Assembly: GCF_002234675.1 (NCBI RefSeq)
Contig: NC_019866.2
Span: 25,645,031-25,709,030, forward strand
Length of the DNA stretch: 64,000 bases
Direction: 5' to 3'
Source: Oryzias latipes
Taxonomy: Eukaryota > Chordata > Actinopteri > Beloniformes > Adrianichthyidae
Shown: positions 54,117 to 64,000 of the stretch, piece after piece
Layout: the number at the start of each line of letters is the position of its first letter
Position numbering within the stretch: the stretch's first letter is position 1
Program-made: the position numbers and the translations under genes
Notes under the pieces: model-generated
The model's input: the letters and a program-made list of their open reading frames with translations, nothing else
Told to the model about the DNA's origin: nothing
Database searches by the model: none

Positions 54117-55920
54117 GCTGACTTCCTAGAACCAAATCTCTACAAAGCAAACATTTTGAAAGGATAAAAGCAGATTTGAACCATTGACTGTATATGAGAA
54201 CTGGACTGAGCGACTCCGCCCCCTTGGGGTTCGTCTGTAGAGGCATAAACACCGTTCTTTTTTAAAATCTTCTTGATAATCATCTGTTTTTTACGTTTTA
54301 TTTTAAATTATTCAAGTTCTAAACTGACCAATCAGATGCCTCAATAAAATTCTCTAATGTCACGCCCAACGTGTGAAACGCTGGACTGACCACGCCTACT
54401 TTCAATGCTAGGGGTGTGGCCTTCCATCCAGCTCACTCGTGATTGGTGAGAGTGGTCGCCATAGGAATAACTGGGATTATTTGGACCAATCACTGCATAG
54501 TGATGTCATCTGGCCCCAACATGGCGGCGTCTGTGTGGCTAAAAACAGCGACTGAATTGGCCTCATTTGGTTGGAGGGTTTCTGTGGTGACGTCACACTG
54601 ACTCACTCAGGATTTTAGCCCCCCCTTTAGTCTAGAAGGGGCATCCCGATGGGGGGGGGGGGGGGGGGGGGGGGGCCTTTACTGATCCGTGGCAGGTTTC
54701 CTTCCGGCTCTGTGCTACAGATCAATAAGGTTTGATCAGAATCTCTGCTTAGAGGTGTGTCCTGTTGATGGGCGTGGAAGTGGGCTGACCGCCCTATTGC
54801 CCCAAGAGAAAGTTCAATAAAGGTCATGGTTCTTCTGTTATCACTTATCGTTCTTTTTCACATACATGACATGTTTGGACATGTGTGTGACAAAAAACCC
54901 AACAGTGTCTGATAACAGAAGGACCTAAGGAGTCAGTGGAACAGAAACGTAGTCAGACCTCCGGGTTCTGACGGTCCCGTGTTTCTGTTTTCATGGGAAC
55001 TTCAGTGTCTCCACATATTTTCAGACCACCACATGAACGATATTCATGATCTGCTCTCCAAATGACGCCGGTCCTCTCCGCAGAGCTGCAGAGACGTTGG
55101 CCGCCGTGAGCCTACCAGCAAACATCTGGGCTTCTTTTTCACAGAGAGGAATCGGACGTCCCGGCTGGAGGGACGCGGCGCCGTCTGTGGATCTGGCACC
55201 GCTGTGCGAGAGCAACGAGGAATGGAAACCCTTCAAGCCAAAACCACAGAAGAAGAAGCCAACAGGACCCCCTCCTCTAGCAACTACCCCCACCCTTGTT
55301 GCTCTCCTCCAGTGTGTTCAGGCGCCGGGCGCCGCCCCGTGGACGTCATGGCGCTGCACTCTGTGGGGAGATCTGGACACGCCTCTCTTTGTGCTGGACG
55401 TCAACAATCTGACCTGTAGAAACGTATCAAACACAAGCGGCAGAGAGACTCTGAGGCTGGAGGTTCCTGTTTGCAGCTGCAGACCTGAAACTGGCTTTTC
55501 TATGGCCCCCCATGCTGGACGCACTGGTGAGGCCCCCTGCTGACCCCCCCCCTGAACCACAGACTTCCTGTTAGTTTGGAAAGGCCACGCCTTCTTATCA
55601 CCTGTGAGACGAGGGGAAAGCCCCACCCGTTGGCCGGTGTGTCCATGTTTCAGCGGCAGTTCACTGTAAAAAATCCACCTGTACACATGTGGGGGGGGAC
55701 GCTTCAACGGCGCCAACACGGAAGGGGAGGGTGTCTGTGAATAAAAGAAATGAACTTCTGCTGGTGGTTGATTCTGATGACAAAAACTTCTGAACCTCCA
55801 AACTTCTTTTTGTTGACTCATTGGAATGAAAGAGAAAAGCTGACATGAAGGAGCAGATGAGCGATTCTCCATCACTGATACTGTGGAGCTGCAGCTCTTT
55901 TTTTTTTTTTTTTTCCTTTT
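54117..55920. other. intergenic, no gene recognised
   Basis: This stretch includes a 25-base G run (54651-54675) and a T run (55894-55913). A frame at 55046-55543 starts after an acceptor-like TCTCCGCAG and has a lysine/proline-rich stretch (KPFKPKPQKKKPTGPPP), but I could not relate it to any protein and found no partner exon. Confidence 0.4.
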
Positions 55921-58185
55921 TTAACTTGTCCTGTCCAACAGCTAGGCAAACAGATGAGAGCTGAGGGCCTCTTGTGTTGGACATATTTTATTTTAACAAG
56001 AGGGGTTATTCATCTTCAGACAAACCAAAGGTATGTCTGAATAAACCCCTTTTGTAATTGAGGCCAAAATTTATTAATTTCAATCATGTTTGAAAATCTT
56101 TGGTGTTGGACCGGACGGAAAAGGAAAGAAGGGAAGAAGAGAGAGGGACGTTAGAGAGAGGGGGGGGTAGGAGGGTGATAATAGGAGGGGAAGGGGGATA
56201 AGACCATGAAGCAGCATAGAGCAGACAGGTTTACTGGTTGTTTATCGTTACGGTACGGTTCAAATGTAGTACAAAAAGGGCGGGGCCTGTTTACACACAC
56301 TCAAATATTATCAACACACCTGCTAGCCGCAAAAATGTCCACATGTCAACATGCACACAAAACAGATAGTGTTCACGAACGCATACCTATGCCTTTAAAC
56401 CAACTAGTGTGAAATCTTTCATTCATTCAATCATGCAAACTATTAGTGCAAAGGTGAGCTAACACCTGTGCTCAGGTGAGTGTTTATGTTCTTCTAAAAT
56501 GGATGGTGGAATGTGAAAAGAAGGAGGAGGAGCGCCCAGCCACCCCCACACCCATACCCCCGCCGCAGCAGCAGCGGCAGCCGGAATTCCCCCAACGCCA
56601 CACGGGAACAGGCAGGGAACAACCGCCCCCCGGGCGACCAAGACCGCCACCCAGGCCAGGGCCAGCAGGACCGCCGCGAGGCCCCCAGAGCCAGAGAGCA
56701 GGGAGGCGCGGAGGGAAAGAGAGCGCCGCCCCAGGAAAGCAGCCCAACGCAGGGCCCCACCGGAGAGGGACGCCCACAGCCCCAGACGAGCACCCCACCA
56801 CCACCCAGGAGTTCCGGGCATCCCCCCGCCCCGACCCCAGGTACGAGCCAGGACCCCCCAAGGGAGACCCGCTCCGCACTCCAGGCAGCCACCCACCCGG
56901 CCCACGGTTGGTCCAGGTAGGAGCAAGGCAGGGGCCCGCCGCCCCCGCCCAGGAGGGGGGAACCCCGGGGAAAAAAGGGCGGCCCACAAGGGATGTTATA
57001 AATATGGCCCGACCAGGCTCGGCCATGTTGGAAGTTTGGCGGGGCCCAGCGCCCAGGGGCAAGGACCAGGACCCACCCCCCAGGGACACGAACACCCCCG
57101 GCTCAGGTGTAATATGAACCCCCCCACCGTGCGGAGAGAGCACCGCCGGGCCCAGGGAGCCGGCACCCAAGGGACACGGCCGCCATCGCCAAGGGGCCCG
57201 CACCCCCCACCAGGGAAGGGGTAGGGGACAGATGGACCCAGGTCCCACCTTCCTTGTAAAATGTGTGTGCGTGTATGGGTGTTTGAGAGGGTGTTTGTGT
57301 GCATGTGTGTGTGTTTATGTTTGAATGTATATATTGAAGGGGGAGGGGTGTGTGTACTAAGGGGGGTGCAGTTAAAATTGGCGAGTAGGGCACTAAGGGG
57401 ACATCTCCTGATTACTCACAGTGATGTCCCCTCACCCTCCACACCAAGGGGCCCTAAATGTCTAAGGTGCGGTTAAAATTGGCGGGTAGGGTGCCAGGAG
57501 GACATCTGCTGCTTGCTTGCAGTGATGTCCAAGCACCCCCCCTACCAAGGACCCTACATGTCTAAGGTGCAAATAAAACCGAAAGAGGGGGGGCCCACTC
57601 CATACGGCAACCATAGGAGGGGGGCCACTCCCAAGTAGCCCCCCCCCAAGGCGCATCGCAGGCTAAGCCCCCCCACCCCCTCACCCTAATATGAGGTTAT
57701 ATAAGGAAGGGGGTAAGTTGGGGACAGCTGGTAGACTGTCCCCCGGTGGTCAAACAGCCGTCCCCCAGCCCACCCCCAGCAAAGGGGCCAGGGCCACCCA
57801 GCCCAGGGGCCCACCCCCGGAGGCGCCGACACCCCAGGCCCGGCACCACCCACCCCACACAGAGAGAGAGGAGCCAGAAAGCGTCGCCCCCCCCCCGGAG
57901 CAAGCCCAGGCCCCCACCCCCAGACGCCGGCCCTAGAAGAGCTCTGGTCAGGCCTCGACGGGACCGAGGAGGCCAACCGGCCGAGGCAACCACTGATTGC
58001 CTCAGCGGAGACCCCGACCCGCTATCCCCCCCGACCCGTACTAATAATGGGCCCCCCCTCCCCCCCAGAACGCCCCCCCACAGGACAGGGCCGACAAGCC
58101 CCCCACCCCACCCCACCCCAGACCCCGCAGCTCTGCTACTGCATGGGGGGCATTTACAGGTAAAGCCGTCCACCTCTGGTTAGAG
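55921..58185. repeat. ~2.2 kb composite dispersed repeat, GC-rich (module A copy 3 plus GC-rich block copy 2)
   Basis: It begins with module A (GAGGGCCTCTTGTGTTGGAC, GAGGCCAAAATTTATT and GTTGGACCGGACGGAAAAGG) and continues into a long block rich in CCCC and GGGG that matches the repeat near 43.8 kb. Within it, two head-to-tail units of 101 and 100 bases start at 57366 and 57467 (GTTAAAATTGGCGGGTAGGG), with the first bases of a third at 57567. Long proline-, glycine- and arginine-rich frames on both strands are compositional artefacts. The element class is unknown. Confidence 0.6.
57366..57576. repeat. tandem duplication, ~100-bp unit x 2
   Basis: Two units start with GTGCAGTTAAAATTGGCG and GTGCGGTTAAAATTGGCG. 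Each ends in an ATGTCTAAG motif, and a third unit begins and stops at 57567. Confidence 0.85.
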
Positions 58186-58374
58186 GAGGCCGGTCCCACG
58201 CGTGCAGCGGAGCAGACGTCCCACCGGGGGACGGAGAAAGGGCGTCAGTGTGAGCACGTCTCAGAGGAAGTTCCATTGGCCGATCTGCATGTCAATCACG
58301 TGAAGAATGACATGGTGAGGATTTGCTGACAGATTGAACAAATGTTCATCTTCTTATGAACCCGTTTTGTCTCT

Positions 58375-58665
58375 TTCGGGGTCACGGGGCTGCTGGAGCC
58401 TATCCTGGCTACTCGTGGGGGCATCCTGGACAGGATGGATGATTGAATCCATCAGAGGACCAGTCTGTCACAGGGCCACGATCACACACCCATGCACGCT
58501 CACATGCACACCTACAGACAACTTAGAGGAAGCAATGAAGCATGTTTTGGACAGCCACACACGCACAGGAGAACATGCTAACTCCACACAGAAAGGCCCC
58601 CCAGCCGGGACTTGAACCACAGGACCTGTGAGGCTAGAGCGCTAACCACTGCTCCACCGTTACAA
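58375..58665 (-). mobile_element. tRNA-derived SINE, minus strand
   Basis: GGGGTCACGGGGCTGCTGGA, GCCTATCCTGGCTAC and the reversed tRNA-like head GCTAACCACTGCTCCACCGT near the right end identify the window's SINE family. The copy looks nearly full length. Confidence 0.75.
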
Positions 58666-59596
58666 ATGTGTGTACCCACTCTGTTTGCTCATTGGTCAAG
58701 TCAGCATTCTTTGGAGGATTGTTGAATGTATAGCAGTTCAGTTTTCCTGAGTAGACCTCCCCTCATGTGTGCAGGAGTCACACGGCTCTGGTCTTCACCT
58801 GGAAATGACGTTCATATTCCTCTCCTGGGAAAACATCCATGACTTGGGTTCAAAGGTCCTCCTCATCCATCTGCTCATCTGAGTGAGGGTGTGTTGGTCC
58901 AGCACTGATCCACCGTTTGTGCCGTCAGTCACAATAAAACATAAAATGAGGGATTCCTCCTGACCCTGGAGAAGAGGGGGAGGAGCCACAGAAGAAGGAT
59001 CCGGCGAGCTTTTGTCGTATAGATCGGGGGACATTTTTAGCTTTCATTCATTTAAAATCCATGATGGCGGGGAGGAAGATGACCACACATCCCTGCTCAT
59101 AGATAGTTTTATTGACTTACGGTCACATTAAAGGAATGTTTAATGCAAACTAAAATGTCACAGCATAGAAACATATTTTGCATTAAATGTTAATTGTGGC
59201 AACAAAGGCTAATTGATGGATTAATAATAATAAAAAGATTCTATCTTTTCAGGAATGGAGACAGTATAATTAATGTGTTAAATATCAACTTTATGACTAT
59301 TCTGTTTATTATAACAGTCTTCCTGTTATAATGTTGACATATTGTGTGATTTTAGAACAATATTAGTGGAGAAAACAGCAATGTTCCTCTTTTCCAAAGA
59401 GGACAGGAAAGCTTTCAGGGACTGACTGAAGACAGCAGCAGAGCCTGTTTGGATGGAGACGACATGACAGTGGGGGGGGGGGGGGGGGGGCAGTCACCTA
59501 AAGAGAATCTTATGATGTAATAAATAGTTGATTTTTAGCTTTATGTTGTGGGAATCATTTGTGTTTTACAATTCTTTGTTTTGGTTTTTCAGTTAG
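58666..59596. other. intergenic, nothing recognised
   Basis: AT-rich DNA with a 19-base G run at 59472-59490. No exon or repeat boundary was identified. Confidence 0.4.
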
Positions 59597-59680
59597 AAAA
59601 CGGTTTTTATCTGTAAAACACTTTGAGTTACATGAGGATGAAAAGTGTTTTGATTTAAAGTTTGATTTGATTTGATTCCT
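59597..59680 (+). mobile_element. L2-type LINE/SINE 3' tail
   Basis: GTAAAACACTTTGAGTTACA followed by a TTTGATTTGATTTGATT simple tail is the standard 3' end of fish L2-type retroelements. Only the tail is present. Confidence 0.6.
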
Positions 59681-59954
59681 ACAAATACAAGCAGAGGGTT
59701 GGCAGACTGAGGGGGAGCAGCCGTGCTGATTGAGGGACTCTGATGCAGATGCTGAGGTTCTGGTTCTGTTTGGGACCAGATCCTGGATGTTCTGGAGATC
59801 CGTGCAGGGAAGCAGAGGGAGACGTTTGGACAGAGGAGGAGCAGTGAGGAGGGCGGTGAAAGGATGCTGGGGGTGGAGCTACAGGAAAGAGGAGGTTCAC
59901 GGATGGGGGGGGGGGGGGGTATAAGGGAGGAGGATGGGATGTTATCACATTTAC

Positions 59955-60060
59955 GTTCAAAGCGGCTGATATTCTGATGACCCAGCTTTCCAGCAGGTTT
60001 CAAACGCATCATTTATCCTCACGGATGTCAAACCTGCTGTGTGCTTCAGTGTGGTTTTGT
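59955..60060 (+). repeat. dispersed repeat module B, copy 2
   Basis: ATTCTGATGACCCAGCTTTC, CGCATCAT and TCAAACCTGCT match the block at 42370-42495 in the same order and orientation. Confidence 0.5.
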
Positions 60061-61250
60061 GTGTCTACAGACACAAACACACACAAGACTCATTTCTGTC
60101 CAGAACTACACACTAAGCTGTAAAGTCCAGAGTGTCACAACTGTTCTAGAAATGGAGATAAATCAGAGAAATCATTTCTGCTTTAATCTTTGTGGTGACT
60201 GATGACTTCATCGGACCTCCCGTCAGAACTTGTTGATCGTTGTGATACTGAGACTGGCTGATGCGTCGGTTGTCTGGTTCTGTCTGAAGATCATTTTCTG
60301 CCCACCTCACTGACCGAAGCTTCAATAAACAACATTTTTCTGAAACAGTCTTTCACTTGTTTGAGCCCAAAGAAGCCTCACCGCCTCCAGGCGGTTCAGA
60401 ACTCGGATGGGCGTCTTTCCTCACACCAGCAGAAGAACTTTAGCAGAACTCCACTGGATCCAAACTCCATTGAGAGCATTTTCTTTTGGAGTTCTGAATG
60501 GTCAGGACCCTCATTTTATCCTTTCCACAAACAGTCCTGTGCTCTTACATCATCAGGTCAGTGGTTGTTCCCGGCACACATTCAGGGAACGCGGGTTCCC
60601 ATCCGGGACCCCCAGACTGGAACGTTCTGCTTCAGTCCCGACACTATGGAGCCAGGCGGGAAGATCTTTCTAACTCAGCTAAATGTGGGTTTTTGTGTTG
60701 ATGCGTTTTTCTGTTTTTATCTTTTAAATGTTTAACACTTCTTTGGTTTTTGGTGTGGTTTTAACCTGCATGCTGTCTTTCCTTCTGGGAAAAGTGTTAG
60801 AAGTAAACGTTACTCACTATTCTTGATTCAAAAAGGTCTTGAAATGTTTGATTGGCTTTGTTGCTAACTTCTGTAACGCCATTCCATAGCTTGTAAGATT
60901 GATTGGAGCAGACAGTCTTCAAAGACGAAGCCTTTTGACCTTTTCCTGTGGCGTGTAGGGGGGTCCTGATCAGCCTCATGTTGAAGGTTATGAAGCCCCC
61001 TATGACAGCAGTCTGTGCTGAGATCCTGTTAGAATGATCCATGTTTGTGTTTAGAGGCATTGAGGAGGCACAGGTGTGCACAGGTAAGCTTTCAGGCCAC
61101 TATCTCAGTCACTAAATCGTTTGGAACGTGACACTTAATGTGAAAAGGACTCACAGTCCACCTTTCGTTGTAAACTTTGCTCTGTTTTCCAGAGGGGGGG
61201 GCTTCCTTGGAGCCTTAGAGGAGGCTTAGAGGAGATTTTGTGGAGGAAAG
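60061..61250. other. intergenic, nothing recognised
   Basis: No conserved protein is seen. The open frames at 60361-60735 overlap in several phases and resemble no family I know. Confidence 0.4.
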
Positions 61251-61465
61251 GAGGGAGTCAGACAGGCGACAGCTACCACCGCGTTGGCTTCGGGGCAGAG
61301 GCGCAGAACGAGCCGCGCAGCCAATGGGAGGGACGCATCCATCCTGTGCGCTCGGCTCAGCGCGGCGCGCCCTGTAATTAGGAGCTCTGCTTGGGTTGGG
61401 CGCAGTCCGCCACGGTGGACAGCCGGAGTGCTGCGTCACCGGGAGCCACAGACAGACGTTTAGAC
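61251..61465 (+). promoter_or_regulatory. CpG-rich candidate promoter for an unknown gene
   Basis: This GC-rich stretch with many CG dinucleotides contains a forward CCAAT box (61321-61325) and immediately precedes the candidate first exon at 61466. The gene is unidentified, so promoter function is inference. Confidence 0.4.
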
Positions 61466-61774
61466 ATGAACAGGTTACCAGCACCTACCTGCGAGGAGAG
61501 GAAACCGGGCGTTGGTTCCTCAGCTGCAGACCCCCAAACCTCGCTGGAGCCCCCCTCCACCGACGCGGGCCTCTGCTGCGGCCCTGGCGCGCTGCTGGGG
61601 CCCCACAACTGTTTCCCGGCGCAGCCGTGCTACCCGGCGTACGCATACCACTACGACCTGAGCGGGGCCGTTCCCGGCGGCGCGTACGCCGTTCCGAAGG
61701 AGGAATATCCTTACGTGCACGGCGCGTGCCCGTCACCACTGCAGGACAGCGGCAAGTTGAACATTTTTTGTTAA
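61466..61774 (+). CDS. candidate first coding exon of an unidentified gene
   Basis: The ATG at 61466 in TTTAGACATGAAC opens a frame of 102 residues with biased, protein-like content. A cysteine/proline segment (CFPAQPCYPAYAYHYDL) is followed by PKEEYPYVHGAC. Such tyrosine-, alanine- and proline-rich N-termini are common in developmental transcription factors. The frame ends soon after 61750, where the sequence turns AT-rich. GCAAGT at 61752-61757 could be a non-canonical GC donor, in which case the exon ends at 61751 in phase 1. I do not recognise the gene and saw no second exon before the window ends. Confidence 0.35.
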   Translation: MNRLPAPTCEERKPGVGSSAADPQTSLEPPSTDAGLCCGPGALLGPHNCFPAQPCYPAYAYHYDLSGAVPGGAYAVPKEEYPYVHGACPSPLQDSGKLNIFC

Positions 61775-61983
61775 CATGGTTGATCTTTTCAATGCAGAGC
61801 AAAAGTAAAAGAAGCAGCAGGTCCTTCTTCAGTTCATCCACCCGAACTGCTGGATTCTGGCCCACTGGGGGCTCTACTGGATCCACATATTGGAACATTT
61901 AGGGTGGAAAGAATCGTTTTACCAACCATTCGATTCATATTTCTGATCCGATTCATTGTTGATTTTCGGTTCATTTTGATCAG

Positions 61984-62366
61984 ATCCTCTGACCTAAAGT
62001 GGATCCAGATCCTCTGCCCTAAAGTGGATCCAGATCCTCTTAACCTAAAGTGGATCCAGATCCTCTGTCCTAAAGTGGATCCAGATCCTCTGACCTAAAG
62101 TGGATCCAGATCCTCTGCCCTAAAGTGGATCCAGATCCTCTGCCCTAAAGTGGATCCAGATCCTCTGCCCTAAAGTGGATCCAGATCCTCTGCCCTAAAG
62201 TGGATCCAGATCCTCTTAACCTAAAGTGGATCCAGATCCTCTGTCCTAAAGTGGATCCAGATCCTCTGACCTAAAGTGGATCCAGATCCTCTGACCTAAA
62301 GTGGATCCAGATCCTCTGCCCTAAAGTGGATCCAGATCCTCTGCCCTAAAGTGGATCCAGATCCTC
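61984..62366. repeat. tandem repeat, ~25 bp x ~15
   Basis: The unit CCTAAAGTGGATCCAGATCC plus five variable bases repeats about fifteen times, with alternating GACC, GCCC, GTCC and TAACC variants that recur in blocks. Each unit holds a GGATCC site. Confidence 0.95.
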
Positions 62367-64000
62367 TTCATCCAAACTTCCAGACAGAAATTCCTGCTAC
62401 TGAACAGTTTTCCAGATTCTTGGATTTCTTCCAGATCATCAAGTTAATGAAATCTGTGTCCAAACCAACAAGTAAACTAGAATGAATGTCAAATCCATTC
62501 ACATGTTAGTTTCCTAAAGTTCACCACTGTTGTTTTTCCACATCCAAAGAATCCAAAGGGAACATTCTTAGAACATTCTAGACACTGGATGGTCACATGA
62601 CTTCATTCACAGTCTGTCCACACATTGGACTGAAATGATGGACTGATCCGTGTTCATTACATTACATGTGTTGTCTGCTGTGATTGGTCGGTTTTACATT
62701 AGAGTCAAATAAACCTGCTGTACCTCAATCCAGATGGTGTTTTCTTAGATTGATTATAATTGATTTATTTCATTTTGAATCGATTGTTTAATGGTATAGG
62801 TCAATTTGATTAAATTCTGCCTCTACAAATGGATTTCAATGGATCATAGAATAGAAATCGGTTCATCTTTACACCCCGAGAACATTAACTTCCTGCTGCA
62901 GAGGTACTGTAGTTATGATCATTTCCATTTGAAAAGATCTTTTGATGTCACCTTTCTGCAGGAATAAACTGTCAGGTCTTTAGAGGCGGCTGTCGCATGA
63001 ATAATCCACACAGAGCACAGATCTACCACCATGATGTTCTCCTTTAACACGTTTGAGAAAATCCTTCCTGTGTTGGAGAGATTAGAAGAGTCTCACTGCT
63101 CCCAACACACGGCTGGACTCACGCCTGAGAGTGGGCCCGGGGACTTTGGCCCGCAGCCACAACATATCAGTCAAACTGGCCTTTGACTCAGTGGCCCATC
63201 AACACCTGAAGCCACGCCCAAGTAAACAAAAAACAGTTGTGCTCACAGTTGTGCTGATGGGAACATATTCCTGTAACGAACAGGCAGAGGCAGATGGATC
63301 CATATGCAGACTTTAGTGTTAGTGAGGAACAAACAGGAAAAGCACAGAGAACTTGGGCAGGTGCGCGTGGCGGCCGTGGGCTTCAGGCTTGGACGAGGAA
63401 AAGAGGCAGGTAGGGGTAGAGGGGGCAAACAAGGTCTGGGATCCAGCGTAGATCAGAGGCACACCTGAATAAAAACGGGGCATGAATGTTAGGGGAATAG
63501 AAACGAGCCTTCGTATCTGTTCACCTATATCAGATCTACTTGTATCAGTGAATATAGTGAGGTTGAGGCATTGCAGATGAGAAAGAGGAGAATAATGAAT
63601 GGATGGAAGCTGGGGAACATTACGGTATTGAGGGCAAGGGCTGATGGGAAACGTAGTGTGGAGACCAGGAAACGGTCAGTATTATTATCGGTCAGAACGT
63701 ATAATTTAGACGACTAGACTTACCTCCACTTTTGTAGTGAATGTTCGGGTACTTCCAGCCAGCCGGAGCCAACAGACCTGAAACTGAAAAACGCGTGTGC
63801 CAAATGCATCTCAGCCAATCAGAACAGCGTTTTCTGTTTGGGTTCAAACGTTCACTAGTTAATGAAGCACAAATGACGAGACGCATAACTCGCCTGAAGT
63901 GGAAATAAAAAATAATTTTCTGAGCCCTTCCCTTAAAGTACATCTCTACATAAATGAATCTGTACATTACAAGATGACTATAAACAGCTCATGAAAATGT
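62367..64000. other. intergenic, no gene recognised
   Basis: A stretch near 63280-63480 (GCAGACTTTAGTGTTAGTGA, with AACAAACAGGAAAAGCACAG) resembles a common fish dispersed repeat with an oligo-A/C composition, but I cannot name it. No exon was identified. Confidence 0.35.

Noticed and set aside
55046-55543. 165-residue frame with an acceptor-like site before it
   Set aside because: It contains protein-like stretches (ESNEEWKPFKPKPQKKKP), but no family is recognised, no partner exon was found, and a second frame is equally open.
56476-58183. Proline-rich proteins (213, 254, 158 residues)
   Set aside because: They overlap on both strands in GC-rich repetitive DNA shared with 43.6-44.2 kb. This is a compositional artefact.
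60361-60735. 124-residue frame
   Set aside because: Three overlapping frames in different phases are all open here and none resembles a known protein.

Overview
This window is vertebrate nuclear DNA, almost certainly from a ray-finned (teleost) fish. Three conserved vertebrate genes can be read exon by exon: cdk5r1 (p35 activator of Cdk5, minus strand, 18343-19430), rpain (RPA-interacting protein, plus strand, 27091-38485) and psmd11 (26S proteasome lid subunit Rpn6, plus strand, 44526-53907). The fish assignment rests on the compact introns and on the repeat set: an intact Ty3/gypsy chromodomain retrotransposon, RTE-, L2-, Rex1-like and restriction-enzyme-endonuclease LINE fragments, Tc1, hAT and PIF/Harbinger remnants, and a tRNA-derived SINE family. 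psmd11 and cdk5r1 are also neighbours on human 17q11.2, so part of this order is ancient. The species cannot be named from the sequence.

Layout. 1-6.2 kb: a 5.6 kb Ty3/gypsy element with 627-bp LTRs that look identical and a 5-bp target duplication, inserted into the 3' end of an older LINE. 6.2-18.3 kb: no gene recognised; an RTE fragment with a snap-back 5' end, a foldback element, SINEs, a CpG-rich patch near 9 kb, and a 32-copy 30-bp minisatellite at 13.6-14.6 kb. 18.3-19.5 kb: cdk5r1, with a small intron inside the coding region and a CpG-rich candidate promoter near 21 kb. 21.7-26.8 kb: a GT-rich tract, a 1-kb foldback transposon, a hAT MITE nested in a Tc1-like fragment, and a LINE endonuclease fragment. 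27.1-38.5 kb: rpain, whose third intron is almost wholly an 8.7 kb tandem array of 14- and 19-bp units with 1.2-2 kb higher-order copies. 38.7-44.2 kb: two 5'-truncated LINEs, a SINE and GC-rich dispersed repeats. 44.3-54.1 kb: psmd11 in 12 coding exons, with hAT and Harbinger remnants and a 15-bp repeat in its introns. 54.1-64 kb: no certain gene; a 2 kb GC-rich repeat, a 25-bp repeat and one CpG-rich candidate first exon near 61.5 kb.

The three genes have unrelated cellular jobs: neuronal kinase activation, nuclear import of RPA, and proteasome assembly. Nothing suggests they form a pathway. I found no CRISPR array, operon or unknown multigene system. The most unusual object is the rpain intron array. 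All exon boundaries were placed by hand from splice consensus and from recalled human protein sequences, without any alignment software.
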